DNA of 64,000 nt from Pyxicephalus adspersus. Taxonomy: Eukaryota > Chordata > Amphibia > Anura > Pyxicephalidae. The notes under the pieces were generated by a model. The model searched no databases. It had not been told where the DNA came from and saw only the letters and a program-made list of their open reading frames with translations. The position numbers were made by a program, and so were the translations under genes. Of this stretch, positions 1-13,491 are shown piece after piece (positions within the stretch are counted from its first letter, which is position 1; each line of letters starts with the position of its first letter). The stretch spans positions 141,161,657 through 141,225,656 of the forward strand of contig NC_092861.1 in NCBI RefSeq assembly GCF_032062135.1, given 5' to 3'.

Positions 1-505
1 TAACAACTCATGAACAGAAGATTTTGTAAGGGATCGCTCACAATAAAAGTGTGCTATGCCAGACTATGTAGTAATACATGGTAATGCACTGTGTATGAGC
101 ACTGCGATTCATAGGCTAATTGCACTAACTGCATATATGTAGTGATCTGCAATGCAGAGAGGCTTCAATTTCTTTAGAAATCAGATCTTGCTTTAGGTTC
201 CCAAGGTACCTGGGCACATGGTTTGCTTAACACAACATGCATGAATGGACAAAAACACATGCTTTTCAGTGCTCTAAATCATGATGTGTGATCAGATCCT
301 TAAAGTGGAAATAAAGTACACATTATAATGGGTGGGCACTTGTCATCATCTTTAAGTATCTATAGTATCAATGCAAAATCACCTCTCTGTGTTCTCTTCC
401 CCAGTGGCAACAGGACAAAACATCATTTGCTGATCCATCTGCTGCCGCCATTTTTTCCAGTGCTACCATCAGGAAGGACAAAGGATGCTTCCATACCAGG
501 CCCTG

Positions 506-605
506 ATCAAGAGCTTGACTTTTGCAGTGCTGGGACTTTATACATAGGAAGGGGGACCCAGGAAGTTTACCTTGTATAGGACCCAAAAATTTATGGTGGT
601 TCTGA
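506..605 (+). repeat. dispersed repeat, left member of a local pair
   Basis: AGCTTGACTTTTGCAGTGCT, GGACCCAGGAAG and GGTGGTTCTGA align with 966-1071 at roughly 70% by eye, with one small gap. A palindromic MITE lies between the two. Confidence 0.5.
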
Positions 606-680
606 TTTTTCTTGCAACTTCTTTGACTGTCCCCAGGGTATGTTCTCAAGATGCTGCTAATGAGCCTGGATGTACTTAAT

Positions 681-896
681 GGGCCTGATTTATTAAAGTT
701 CTCCAAGGCTGGCACTTTTACCAGTGAAGCTGTGTGATCCGGCAAACCTGGAATGGATTTCTTCAAAGTTATTTGCATTTTGCTAGCAAATGTTTTAAAT
801 CCTGGACCAGATCCATTTCAGGTTTGCTGGGTCGCCCAGCTTCACTGATGAAAGTGTATCTTCTCCAGCCTTGGAGAGCTTTATTAAATCCAGGCC
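681..896. mobile_element. palindromic MITE, copy 1
   Basis: The ends are GGGCCTGATTTATTAAAG and TTTATTAAATCCAGGCC. The arms, with GTGATCCGGCAAACCTGG on one side and CAGGTTTGCTGGGTCGCC on the other, fold into one long hairpin. The family is about 215-230 bp and lacks coding capacity. Confidence 0.8.
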
Positions 897-965
897 AATA
901 AATTGATGTACTTGTTCCAGGCCAATGGTTCAGCATGTACTGCAGCCACACTGGGCCCCAACTAA

Positions 966-1071
966 AAGAACTTGACTCTTGCAATGCTGGAACTTTTGAA
1001 CATTGGGGAAAAAGGGCCCAGGAGGTTTTTCTAGTATGAGGCCTAGACTTTTCTAATGGCGGTCCTGACTG
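966..1071 (+). repeat. dispersed repeat, right member of a local pair
   Basis: GAACTTGACTCTTGCAATGC, GGGCCCAGGAGG and GGCGGTCCTGA align with 506-605. Confidence 0.5.
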
Positions 1072-2779
1072 CAGCCAACTATTTTTAAATTTGAATTTAC
1101 CATAACTGCAAAGAGAATGCTGGAGGTTATCAGTACAGAGATGCAATTAATGATAACAAAGGTGAAAAAATATTTTATGTAAAAAATGACATTTTTTATG
1201 GTACACATTGCTTGAGCAAATTAAATATCATTCAGTTCAGGTTGGCATCTTCTCAAAAGAGTCAAGAAAGAAAGAAAGGGTTTAATTAAGTTTTAAAAAT
1301 GATTCTGGGATCACTGGCACAGTGACTTGGATCCTACGCACACATTAATTGGATGCCTGGGCTCCAAAACTTAATTACTTATAAGGAAAACAAGATCAGA
1401 ATAGCTAACAGGCAGTCCGCTGGTGCATTATTGTAAAGCATACTCGCACAAAGGCTTTTAAGAGACACTTTCATCAGACAAAACATTTTTATTTAGAAAT
1501 ATGGTTTATTTGCTCTTCAATCATATACATTATTGACTGTCCAAGGCAATAAATAGTATTTTAAACCCAGTAATTAAACTTCTACATGTTTGTGTAATTT
1601 TTTTAGGTAATTTTCATATTATTTTTTAATTTTTAGGTTTCATTAAAATAATGCTTGGTTCTTGTTAAAACATTTCATAATTTTCAGTGACAAGCCTATG
1701 GTCCTATAGTCTTCCCATAATAGGCTCAGCACTGCCCATCTACATGTCCCAAACTGCAGGTGGTATATTAAACCATTTTAAGAAGAAACCTAACATCACA
1801 CATTAAAATGATCATCTTCTGAGATAAGTATAAACATGTTTTGATGTATAAGTGGACCCATCTCAGATTTTGCACCCTATGTCTTTTTGGCTGGGCCGTG
1901 GCTTATTGAAATGGCAAGGTGTCACAGGATGATCTCCGTACTTCTTTATATTTTCTCAGGGTAAAACATCATTTACAAATGGGAAGCCCCCCGCAAATGC
2001 TTGCAGGCGCTTTGTAGTCTGCAACTGATGTTTATGAATAAATTTCCCTGCAAGCCTTCAGGTGTCCACCGTGATCAAAGGAAGACGACATTTGTATTCA
2101 CCGCTACTGTATGCACAGCCAAAATGCATGTCTTCTCTGATCAATTGCATTGCCAAGTCTTAATCGAGTGCTGGCGGAAGCCATGCATTAAATTACCATA
2201 ATAACTGGACCGACCAATGCACAGAAACACTTTACTTGTGCCTGGGAAATCACCCGCTAAGAACAGATGAGGAAGCAAGATCCACTCTCACCCTCTGATC
2301 TCAGTATGTGGAAGAAAACATCAGTTCACTGAAAACCTATGATAATATTTCTTCTCGAATGAAACTAAAGAACATATCCTGCAGGTTTCAGTTATGGATA
2401 AAGTCTGAGGTTGCTGCAACTGTAGGTGTTCACCGCTCACCAAGCCTGTCACTGTAAATGTTCACAAATGGGGAACATCAAATGCCAAATATTGGTTACT
2501 GTGCCAAACCCATTGTGAATGTTGTTTGTCAGGCTCAGTACCACCCCTAAAAACCAATACCCACATTGTCACCACCACCTTGTCAGTCGCTAGTGTACAC
2601 AGAATTTCCATTAGCTGCCAGTTGTTACCAGCGACACTGTCAGGGATACGACCCCTGGCAGGTGACACGGGATTACCTGGGGCGTGGAGACTAAGTAACT
2701 CCCAGTTTTCCCCAGAGCACCCCACAAAGGGTATTGAACCAGTAATTCCAGTGGCCACTAGACTACTTTGCTCCCAGTA

Positions 2780-3190
2780 GAACTCCCGGTTGCGGCGCCA
2801 AAGCTCTCTCCACGAGGGCGAGTGGAATACATGGCTTCAAATTGGGAACTGCTAGAGACCAAGTACTGGAATCTCTGTAGGGGGCATAAGCAGCAGACCA
2901 GGGTTGGGAGCAGGCAGCTGGCATGAATAAACAAGTTCAAGGTGGTCCGAAATCAGGGCAGGCAGCAAATGAGAATGAAAGTCGAGACATTCTGAGGTCA
3001 GGGCAGGAGGATGAGAAGAAGAAAAGGTTGAAGTCAGGTATCCAGAAAGACAATTAGGCAGTAATACACTGAGAACCCAGCTACAAAAGAGGGTTATGTA
3101 GGACCAACAGCCAATAGCTAGGCAGGATTATGACCTGGAACCAATCTGCTCATTGGCTGCAGGACACACTCTTGAATCCCATCCAGTTTT
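2780..3190. repeat. unassigned dispersed repeat, possibly LTR-retrotransposon derived
   Basis: Strings such as ATCAGGGCAGGCAGCAAATG and GAGGTCAGGGCAGGAGG, with GC-rich boundaries, recall frog LTR-element leaders. No LTR ends, primer site or coding domain could be defined. Confidence 0.25.
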
Positions 3191-3715
3191 CAAAGGATGT
3201 GGGAATTGACAGAACGAGTATGACTAAAGGGTTGCTGGGACTGCGGGCAGAGAGGTAACAGAAACCCACCAATATATTAGTAACTTTCAGGAACCAAGGT
3301 GCCATGTAAATGGCAGCTAATGGGTTTGCAAATGGCAATAAAACATTGACAAACCCATTCTGGCCATGTTCACTCATCACGAATCTCAAAATATTTTCAA
3401 GAACATTGACAGAACATATTTCAGCTAATATTGTATCCTTACCTTCCCTTTTTCCAAGCTTCCTGCTTTGATAGCAAAGAGATGTAAGAAAAATTATGGA
3501 ATTTAGAAAAATAGCAAAAATAAACATCCTTCATTTCCTTCAAATAATCTGTGGACTGAAGCAAATTTTAAAATGTATTTGTTATGTTGACTACATGAAT
3601 AGTAGAATTCATACCTAATGTACTGTAAGTGTCTATTGTTTTAGAGGTTGTGGCCTGGAGGACGACATAGTTCATATATAGTGGACTTGCCGAAAAGCAT
3701 GGCGATTCTCCACTA

Positions 3716-4341
3716 CCCTGTTTCCTCGATGATAAGGCATCCCCATCAAAAAAGCCACCCCCTGATTTTTGCTCAAACAATTAAAAAAAGGAACCCCCGC
3801 AAATAAGACATCCTCCGATACCTGATACTGTGTGCCTCCGTGTGACTCCTCGATGCTGGCTGCAGTGCAGAGTGAAACTGAAAGTAACTTCAAAGGACAA
3901 GCAAGCTGCTGATCCCTGCCCTAACAGAGTCTGTTACCCGGCGAGTCAGTGATCAGAAGGGGACAATCAAAGGCACATGAGTGATCAGAAAGGGGACAAT
4001 CAATGGCACATACGGTAGTGATCAGAAAGGGGACAATTAATGGCACATGAGTGATCAGAAGGGGACAATCAATGGCACAGAGTGATCAGAAGGGGACAAT
4101 CAATGGCACATGAGTGATCAGAAGGGGACAATCAATGGCACAGAGTGATCAGAAGGGGACAATGAATGGCACAGAGTGACCAGAAGGGGACAATTAAGGG
4201 CACATGAGTGATTTTCAACAATAAATGTGTACTGTAGTCTTCTTCATGGAAAAATAAGACATCCCCCTGAAAATAAGACCTAGGGCATATTTTGGCATTT
4301 CAAAAAATATAAGACAGTGCCTAATTATAGGGGAAACAGGG
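3716..4341. mobile_element. mariner-type nonautonomous element with TA TSD
   Basis: The termini are CCCTGTTTCCTC and GGGGAAACAGGG (11 of 12 inverted), flanked by TA at 3714-3715 and 4342-4343. Near each end lie subterminal repeats of AAATAAGACATCC type. The centre is expanded by a minisatellite (3949-4207). Confidence 0.78.
3949..4207. repeat. ~32-bp minisatellite, about 8 units
   Basis: The unit starts GTGATCAGAAGGGGACAATC, continues AATGGCAC and ends ATGA or AGA, giving units of 31-36 bp. The units differ by a few substitutions and small indels. The array lies wholly inside the mariner-type element. Confidence 0.92.
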
Positions 4342-5433
4342 TATAATATCTAATCAAATCAATTTGTTAACGTATTGGAACTTGTCTGAATGCCCTTATC
4401 AGACATTGCTTGTTCAACAGATCAAAAAGCATTCTCACACCTCCTCTTTTCTATCATCCCTTCCTCTCTTATTTGCTTTCCCTAAAGTTTAACACTGTAA
4501 ATCTTCAAATCTTCATCTTACCTGGAAAAGCCATCTAAAATTGCATAAGATTTTAAGATCATAAGACCTATAGCCAATATTTTTTTTTTTTTTGCAACTA
4601 AGCAAATATGCAGAGAGAATAAGAATGTAAATGTATGAATAAACCTAAAAACACTATTATTTGTTGATTGCCATTTTGGTGCAGTTGGAACACTGCTAAA
4701 TAAAGTTTGCAAGAAGCAGAAGCCAATGCAGGTACTTAGATTCATTGTAGTGTAATATTATAATACATTAAATGATTTATTTAAAAGACTAACTGTGTTT
4801 ATTTGTCACTTTAAATATTTTATTTTCATTTTCCCGTATGTATTATATCACGTCCCTGAGGCTGCTTTGCATATCTATTCTGCTTTATTGTTAGACACGC
4901 TGACCCTTTCAGCTATGTGTCTTCATTTACAACAAACAGAACTCACAAACAAATACAATCTGTGAATATTTTTGCGATTCTTCTAACACATTCAAAGTAT
5001 AACTGTGTGATTTATGGGCTACAAAAGTTCTCAAATAATGATTCCAACTTCTGTGCCTTCATTTATATCTCTTCACAATGACTATAGAGAGGGCAGATTT
5101 TGTCATAAAATCTATGCGCTGGAAAATGTGCACACAAAGTCTGATTTTCAGAGGAATAATATTTACAATGTTGTGCGCCTGGGAAATTCTAGGATGCCAT
5201 TAGCATATTGTCTGCCTCTGCGAAAGTCATAAATTATCACCCTGAAGGAAAACACTGCGGTCAATATGTTTATAGGCTTGAGGCATTTCTGGGCAATTAA
5301 AATGTGGGAGGGGGGAAATTGATATAGTTGGTGACTATGAACCATGTTTTTGAAGGTTGTGTGGGTAATCAGTCACAGCTGTGTGTGTTTACTACTACTA
5401 TAAATAATTCTGATATTGTTGGTGTATATAATA

Positions 5434-5436
<3 letters not shown>

Positions 5437-5473
<37 letters not shown>
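5437..5473. repeat. (TA)n microsatellite
   Basis: About 18 uninterrupted TA units. Confidence 0.95.
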
Positions 5474-5475
<2 letters not shown>

Positions 5476-5516
5476 TAAAGCTACACTTTTAAAATCTGCA
5501 ATCAAGCAGGGCATTA

Positions 5517-6006
5517 CAGGTAGTCCCCGAGAAGGACATCCGACATATGGACGACTCCTAGATACGAACGGGGCTTCCCTGCTTGCTCCTGAGCAGGACA
5601 GATGCTTGATGGAGGGGAGGGGCGGTTTGCATGACTTGCAGAAGAAATCTTTTGCTAAACACAGTGGTGATCTTAAGGAGCTCTTCTGCAACATCTTGTA
5701 ACTCTTTAATGATCAAGACAAACTTGTTGTTTCTTTTTGCATATTAACGCACAGATTGCTGTAGAAGTTAACGAATGTCTAGACTCCATAAAGTTTTTGG
5801 TTTCTTTTTGCTTTGTTTGTGATTAGCTCACAGTAAGGATTTTTTTTTTACAGTTACTGACACCACCCTACCTAATATTATGTTGGGACAAACGTCTGTC
5901 CTAATTGCATTTCATAAAATAATGTACCTGTCCTGACTTACATACAAATTCAACTTAAGAACAAAACCTACAGTCCCTATGTCGTATGTAACCCGGGGAC
6001 TACCTG
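5517..6006. mobile_element. Tigger/pogo-type MITE, long copy
   Basis: The termini are CAGGTAGTCCCCGAG and CCCGGGGACTACCTG, flanked by TA (5515-5516, 6007-6008). The 490-bp copy holds about 220 bp that the other copy at 22142 lacks. It has no ORF for a transposase. Confidence 0.82.
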
Positions 6007-6007
6007 T

Positions 6008-6310
6008 ATTGCAGAAAGATACCGGCGATGTCCCTTCTGCAATCAAACGTGCTTCCCTTTTGATTCCCCCCTGTGAAAAATGGCTGAACAGTTACATCAT
6101 CCCATCCTGGCCAATTAAGATGGCCAAAGACGCCAAATAAAAGAAGAAAGAGGAAGATGTTGTCCTGCAACTGAACAGGAAAAGGTGAGAGTATTTATTA
6201 AATTGCAAACAGCAGGGAAGGGTATTTTATTGCAGAAGAGATATCCCCTGTCCCTTCAGCAAAAAAAGAACCTGAGTGGTGGCAATTATTTTCTGTTCTG
6301 CTTTAAGGCA
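6008..6310 (+). repeat. dispersed repeat family X, copy 1
   Basis: It contains CCCTTCTGCAAT near the left end, AATTAAGATGGCCAAAGACG in the middle and TATTTTATTGCAGAAGAG near the right. The same order recurs at 26930, 33380 (reversed) and 58985. The class is unknown. Confidence 0.6.
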
Positions 6311-6332
6311 CAGTTAGTGATATGAATTATTA

Positions 6333-6393
6333 AATGTATTCTGTAAAGTGCTGTAAAAGATGTCAGGGCTATATAAATACATAAATAAATAAG
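6333..6393 (+). mobile_element. L2/SINE tail fragment
   Basis: The short stretch GTAAAGTGCTGTAAAAGATG followed by GGGCTATATAAATA and an A/T-rich tail resembles the terminal stem-loop of L2-type elements. The 5' part is missing. Confidence 0.5.
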
Positions 6394-7234
6394 TAGGGCT
6401 TTTCTTTTTGCTGAGCCTTTCATTTAAAAAGGAAAAAAACTCAATTTCCTATTAATGTAAGGCATTCATAATATACATCTCAGCCAAACATTGTTTTATT
6501 GTTGCCTTTGCTTAACACATTAAACAGCATCCCACAATCAATGATTCAATGGAGATTAATATATTATGTATTTGGTAATGCTCATGCATAATCCCGGATC
6601 AATCAGTAAGGCATCCAAATGTGATAAATGGTTTCTTATTATTGACTGGGAGTATTTAAGAGGCAGGGATGTCATATTGAATGGGGGGGAGGATGTACTG
6701 TTAAGCTTTATTGTGTATATCCTCATTTATATTAATGTTAAATGTATTTTAATGACATGAAAACGCTGTACAAGGCTGCAGATGGTGACACACAAGGGAC
6801 AAAGGTTAAAAGGTAATTTACTGGATTTTACAAGTGAGCATTTTTTAGTGTGTTGGGTTCTCGTTATAAATCTCATAGTATATTTGTGTAACCATTGAGG
6901 AGTAGGTTGGAGGTTGAAAGTTGATTTATATTACAACTACTGCAATGCAAAAGTAATAGATAAGGGGGAATAATATAGTCTTCTATTCAAAAGGAATGTA
7001 ATGTTGCCAACCAGTAGTATTAAACATAAAACAGGATGAAAGCGTATTCCATTATCAATGAATGGGCTTTTTAAAAAAGAAAGAGGGGTTTTAGGCAAGA
7101 TGTTAATGAAAAAAACATAAATTTATTAGATATTAGACAAAAAAGTAATAACAAAGTCCATTCTACGTTAAACATAAACCGTCCATTAAATCAGGGTATA
7201 AGTCCAAAAAAATGTGAGTGAAAGGTAAATCATC

Positions 7235-7278
7235 TCAAATCTGACACATTTCACCAAATTGGCTTCTTCAGGGGAGAT
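7235..7278 (-). ncRNA. hammerhead-ribozyme-like motif, slightly decayed
   Basis: On the minus strand: CTGAAGA, AGCC-AATTT-GGT, GAAA, TGTGTC (7243-7271). AATCT upstream pairs with AGATT just past the predicted site. ACGCGT has become ATGTGT by transitions. Confidence 0.42.
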
Positions 7279-9701
7279 TGTTCAGAAAACGTGATGACAC
7301 ACTTCTTGAAGTTCACATATTGAGAGGAAATATATTGAATAAACTGCGTAGTAGTTTATGTGGACCAATGCCCAAGGCATCATATGCCTACCAGATGTAT
7401 TAGTGAAAGTTGGGATTAAATCCTTTTTACCTTTTTGCCTAATATATATTAAATTGCTGTTCTTTAATAACCCCTTGCCAAAAAAACTCTCTTTCTTTTT
7501 AAAAAACCTATTTAATAAATATGGAATAAGCATTCAACCTGCTTGTTGTCACAAAGGCAAGAAACAGGTAAAAATCTTTCATAGGGGGTCATGAAGAGCA
7601 GTGAAAATTTGACAAATTTACTTATTCTGAGTTTATCCAAAACTAACCAAAAGCTTTTGCTGGAGTTGTACTTCAAGCACAGTTTTCAATGAAAGTTCAG
7701 ACAACATAAAAAAAGATAAAGTATATTTACTGATTTAATGGCACTTAAAACCCAGTGTTCAGTCGGCTCCGCCCTCTGCTGACATGGAAATCACTGACAT
7801 CATACATCACATGATCAACACACCAGGAAGTATGGGCTGCCTTATCAGTTTAACTTTGAGAAATGCTGAATTTCAATGTAAATAATAAAGAAGGAATGGC
7901 TCAGCCTTTTCACACCAGGGCAGAAAAAATTGGCCAGATTACCAGGCTGGGATTAAAATGTCAAAACTTAATAATAAGTACAGAGCAAGAAATCAATAAA
8001 ACATACACATTTGCATTTTAGCTGTCTCCTTTCTTTAATTAGTCATTGTGCCTTACTGATGATCATCAATATAGGAAAAATAATTCAAAATATAGTGGAA
8101 TATATTTACTATTCAGATGAGAATCCTAAGCAGCCCAGCTGTGACTTTCAAAAATAATCTCCTTCTCTTCTTTAATGACCCTTACCTACCATACCATGAC
8201 AATCAGCTATGGGGACACCTAAAGGAACCAGCCCTATAAAGTGATATTGGGTTATTAAATGCATCCTCTCACCTTTCTGGCTTTATTAAATAACAAGTAA
8301 TTGCAAAAGCAAGAAAATAAACAAAACATCCTAAAGGGAGGGTATATCCATAATAGCCACGTCATCTAATGTTCACCCAAAATTATATTTAAGTTAAGTA
8401 TTTATCCAAATTAGTGGAATTATCCTTAAGATTTACCAGATATTCAGGAACATCTGTTCCTCAACTGGAAATGGACTTATTGTGACAATTTATCTATGCA
8501 AGAAAGGGTATATGTTACCTTCCCTGCAGACTCACCTCAAATTCCTTCAACCTAGATTTGTGTTCCTACAGAAAAAGCAGTGATTGTCCTGTATCTTATT
8601 TTTTTCGGTAAGTAGTTGAATTTTAAATCATTTCAAAGAGAACTACTTTATTTACCTGAAAATAAAGGAAAATGCTTTTACTTGGGTATAAACCTAAGGC
8701 AAAAAGAGCTATTGTTCAAAACAGTAATTAACAGAAATAATAATAAAATGAATGTGATTAAACACATACGGTACATGCTGTGTATGTATTAAAATATGTT
8801 GAAAGGAAAAAATAAAATCACATGGGCAAAGTGTGTATATGTAACAAAAAAAATTGTAACAAAGGAGTCGCAGTCCAAGGTGATCAATCAGTATTCATCC
8901 TGTAATCACAGGAAGACTAAAACACAAAATCTGATTTGTTACTAAAGAAAAAAACTCAACTTTTATTCCATTTTCATCTACTTTTTATAACCAGCCTCTT
9001 CTAAGATTAGATTTAGAATAAAGGTATCTGCACTTTAGATATCCTTTAATATATGACATGCTTGAAGACTCTGAAAACGAGAACAATATTTCAGCAGCTC
9101 TGTAACCCTGCGGCACCGGAGAAATTATATGGGTCTCAAGGGCTGCAGAATTTTGCACTTCATCGGAGAAGTCTCCTTCTAAAGTGGAAAGCTATATGTC
9201 GGCATCCAAGCAGTAAAGCTGTTAATTAAGACCTATTGAAATGATTTTCTCGGGTTCAATGATTTCATAAGACTGTCAATTGACACGACATCAATTGAAA
9301 TCAAGTGAGAATCAAAAAAAGTCAAAGCTCTGTCTGGAAAGTTGTACTTCAACAACTTCACTGACCCCAATGTTCATCCTGAAAGTTTCTGGAAATGCTA
9401 TGAATGATAGAGAAAGAAGAACTGAAAATAATACAGCTTTTATTATCGGCCTAGAACATTGGGGTCCAACTTAAAAGGGCCCAAGGGTCACATTTGTATC
9501 AACTAGATACATTTATATTTCTCTAAGTGTACTAGTTTTTTTCCAAAAATGTCATAAAACCAAAAAGTAAATTCATATTCCCTTCTCCAGGACGAATTAT
9601 CCTCAGGGGCTTCTACATTACTACACCTGGGGCCTCATATACCAGCTCAGTATAAAAATAAGGTGCTGCCACCGAGGTGGCTGGGCGAGGATTTCTGAGT
9701 G

Positions 9702-10490
9702 GACGAGACATGTACTGTAACCCCCACCCCTATTGCAAATCTCTTTATGGCAGTGTTGTTCCATTATTGGTAGAAAGTGCTCTTTTAATTGAAAGTCAAA
9801 TCTAGTTAAGTGAGAAAGATGTTCCTGGCTGGGTCAATTTCATTTAAAACAATAGACAGATAATGAAGAATGGCTTGTACGGGGAAGCATTCACCGAGCA
9901 CAGGAAAATAAAGGAGGCTTACGTCATAATAACTGGCTACCAATAAATATTTTAAGATTCCTTCAGGAACTGTTTCAGATTGTTAACTCTGAAAAGTATT
10001 GTTGGATGGCCATTATCTATGAACTTTCTGCCAATGATAAATCAAAGTGGGGATCAGGAATGATTTCGGGAAAACTGACTTTCGGTAAAACTTTATTGGG
10101 AAGCTCAGAAAAAAAATGCTTGAAAAAAACCAATTTTTTCATCAAATATTCTCTCCACCACTTTGCTTCTATACACTCATTCTGTTCACTTATCAACCTA
10201 ATTGCTATTAGATTTTTTTGTTGAATTTAATTGGGCTGTAAAAAAGAACATGGTGCTATTCGTCAAAGCCAGTCCAGACAAAGGTCCTCACATTACTCTG
10301 CAGCTTCTGCTTTATCTTTCTTTGTTTGGTAGAAATTCCTTGTTAAAGTTCAGGTAAAGTCATCTTCCCTGCCATCTCCTCCTCTTGAATGAGCTTGAAG
10401 TTAAAGAGAAGTCTGCAGGACACGCTATGCAGACTTCTGATGAAGGAGAAAGGGGCATTAAAGAGACCCCACACCCAGTGCACAGCTAAC
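9702..10490. repeat. 789-bp recent duplication, copy A
   Basis: It matches 15109-15897 base for base over 789 bp with no indel and five substitutions that I could see (about 99.4%). The homology starts GACGAGACATGTACTGTA and ends CACAGCTAAC. There are no terminal repeats, coding motifs or poly(A), so it does not look like a standard transposon. Confidence 0.93.
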
Positions 10491-12168
10491 GAGGAATGTG
10501 GCATTAAGGGCAACACAGACACAGCAATCATAAAATCCCCTTCATTGGTATCAGTGGCAGCAACAATAAACCCCATTATTGGTGACAGTAATTAAAACCC
10601 TTAGCATTGGAGGGAGTGACAGCAATGATAACCCCCAGCGTCAGTGTCTGTGGCAAGAATAAGAATCCCCACCCCCTTTTCATTGTTTTTGGGCAACAAT
10701 AGTCAAATCAGTGGCAGGATAATAAACTCCTCATTGTCACCAAAAGCAGCAATAAAAACCTCAGCAATGGAGTCATTGGCAGCAATAATACCATTACCCC
10801 ATCATAAGTGGCAGTGCAATTTTTTGAAGGGTTATGCAACACAAAAATGATTCCAGCACCGCTGACAAAAATGCCACTAATTGGACAGAACTGGTCCAAC
10901 TACCAAGCAAAAACCCAGGCTTATCATGGCTGGTTTTATTGCATTTGGTTGGTACTTAGCTGAGTTACACCAAATGCAAATACTGAAGTATGCAAGCTTA
11001 ACTATATAGGAAGTGATGTGTGAGCAACATTCTGGGCAGCACATCCATGAGTCAGCTTGATAAAGAAACCTCCAAATAACAAATAAAAATAGCCTAGGAA
11101 GATATTACATAAAAAAGCTTGTATTATTCTGCTTCAAGTACTCTGCTTAGAGTTTATCACCTGTCTGATGGCCAGCATCATTCAACCCCACCAGCCCAGA
11201 TTATCTTAAAACAGCTCCAGACTCTGATTGGACCAATAAAGGCGGAGCGGAGGAACAATAAAAACTTCTCTCTGTTGCACAGAAACTTTTTGGCTTCTTC
11301 TTAAATTCCAGCACTCTTGTACAAGGACTGCATAATGCCGATAAATTAAAAAAAAAAATAAAGTACTTACACTGCTTGCATTTATGAAATACATTTAGTG
11401 ATGTATGAATGATTACAATACAATCATTAATGCAAAGCTGCATTCATTTGTGCATTTTAAATGTGCCTGGATTTTAGCTTCTATATTATTTATTATTCTA
11501 CACTTCTATAATATTTATTTTATTATAACGGGAAGTACGCTTTAATAAAACATTTGTAACAAGCATACCATTAGTAATAAATCTCTATTCCCTGTGCCAA
11601 TGCTTGAGAGCAGACTTGGATCAATGCCATAGGTGCGCTTTATGGACTAGCAATTGATTGCTATTGATTGTTTATAGATAAACATATAACCCAGCCAGCA
11701 ATTTGTGCTTTGATTTTCCTGCCTGGCTGTTACAATTTTGTCAATGCAATTAACTTGAGCAGAATGTCCGTTAAGATTGCTTTTTCTCTTCTGGAGTTTG
11801 TCACAGTAAATTATGGGCAATGAGTTCATTGTAATACAATATTTATATCTCAGGGGACACCAAATGTAGTCTTACCCTTGGGATCCCTGCAGTCTTTCAA
11901 TCACATTTATTGCCAATTCTGACTTTTTTATGGAGGCGGCTGTTGGCACATATGCATATGTCAAGTAATTGTACAGAGCAGACTATTCAAAGAAATATGT
12001 CGACTCCGGGTATAGGCTGGGTGTGATTCAGAATGTTGGGCTGGTAAGTAGAATGGGATACTGTATGACAGCAGATTGTAAATGGTGGGAAGAAACTCCA
12101 GTCAATTCTAGAAGTCATTCATGAACTGCTAATCCTGTTCAGTTATTATTGTGAATGGGTAAAACCAG

Positions 12169-12492
12169 AGCTAAGTACACAGGCCCAATAGTTCTTGCCC
12201 GATAATCGTCTCAGGGCCGATATTGAAAGAGAATCTTGCGTGTGTACAGCGCCATCATCCATTGTCTGAACGACCGTCCTGGCCGAATCACGGATGATTA
12301 ACTATCCCAATGCAAGGGAAGGGCGAGAGCACGCAGCAGGGTGCCGCTCCATCGTTCTTCTCCTCCTCTCTTCATACAGCAGAACAGTACTTTATGTAAA
12401 GCACCCGTTCATGCATCGTGCAATCCTTAGTCGTTGGAAAGGATCTTGAAAGATCCTTAGGAAGGACAATAATTTTATGTGTGTATGCAGCT
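12169..12492 (-). mobile_element. Harbinger-like MITE, reversed copy
   Basis: The reverse complement starts AGCTGCATACACACATAAAA and contains GTCGTTGG-like, CCTAAGGATCTTTCAAGATCC and CGTCGTTCAGACAATGG-like segments found at 50603-50915. It ends TGTGTACTTAGCT. TAA follows one end; the other flank no longer matches. Confidence 0.72.
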
Positions 12493-12865
12493 TAAGAATA
12501 GGCACTAGAATTTAGTCACTCAAGGGCACTATTACCTCAAAAAGTTGGCAGCCATAGACATCAATGCATTCTGCTAACATTCATGCAAAAATCCTTCCTG
12601 TTCACCAGTTTACACAGCTAAAATCTGCACCAACCAGCAAGTAGAAGCAATCCACTTCTTACTTGTGACAACGGAACATTTTAGGAGAAGTAGGAAGTGT
12701 TGTCACCTGAGAACAGGATGTGAGGATTGTTTGAAATTATGTCTGAATAGAATATTTTGACTTGACCCTGCCTTTAAATGGCCAGCCCATCCAAAACCAA
12801 TGGCTCCTGCTGTTTCTGTTGGGGTCTGATGTATGTATACCTATTATGAACCAAGCTCAATAAGT

Positions 12866-13022
12866 ATTATTATTTTTACATTATTGTTAAACAGTATTTT
12901 AATAGTGCTAACATATTACACAGCGCTGTACAATAAATAGGGATTGCAAATGACAGACAGATACAGACAGTGACACAGGGGGAGGAGAAGACCCTGCCCA
13001 GAAGAGCTTACAATCTAGGAGG
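12866..13022 (-). mobile_element. L2-type LINE 3' UTR fragment
   Basis: The reverse complement matches the 3' UTR at 49140-49300 almost throughout: TTGTAAGCTCTTCTGGGCAG, CAGTGTCTGTAT-like stretch, CATTTGCAATCCCTATTTA, ACAGCGCTGTGTAATATG, then AATAAT. There is no coding part. Confidence 0.8.
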
Positions 13023-13491
13023 TGGTGAAAGCAGCAAATATTGAATTATATATGTTCTAATTTTAGTATAAACCAAATATCGTGGGGAAAAAACCTTGGT
13101 GAGTTTTTTGTATATACATTTTTATGCACATCATTTTTTTATTGTATGTGATTGATCAGTGATCCTATCCCTGGATAGTGAGTCCCTTTGAAGTAGACAA
13201 TATTATGGGACAGATTGAATTATAAGTGCTGGAATATCCTGGGGTCTATTGATAAAGCTACAAATATTGATTATGAGAAACATTCTCTGGTGGAGAATAT
13301 ATCACTGTTATCTAAAACACAAAATACCAAACTATTTTAGATTTATTATACAATGCAAACCAAAGTTATGTTTCTTTATACAAATCTTTTTATGAGTATT
13401 TATCATAGCCCTGATGAAGGGGGCTCTGGAACCACTGAAACGGTTTTTGTTGGAACTTTTTCACTAAAAATCATTAAACCATGCATTATAG

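Noticed and set aside
769..1146. 125-codon minus-strand ORF
   Set aside because: It runs through the palindromic MITE and a dispersed repeat.
10006..10224. 72-codon ORF conserved at 15413-15631
   Set aside because: Conservation is explained by the 789-bp duplication. Five substitutions are too few to test coding, and there is no recognisable domain.
13412..13450. CTGATGA ... GAAACGG as another hammerhead
   Set aside because: Stem II does not pair well and no UH cleavage site with stem I could be drawn, though it may be a decayed family member.
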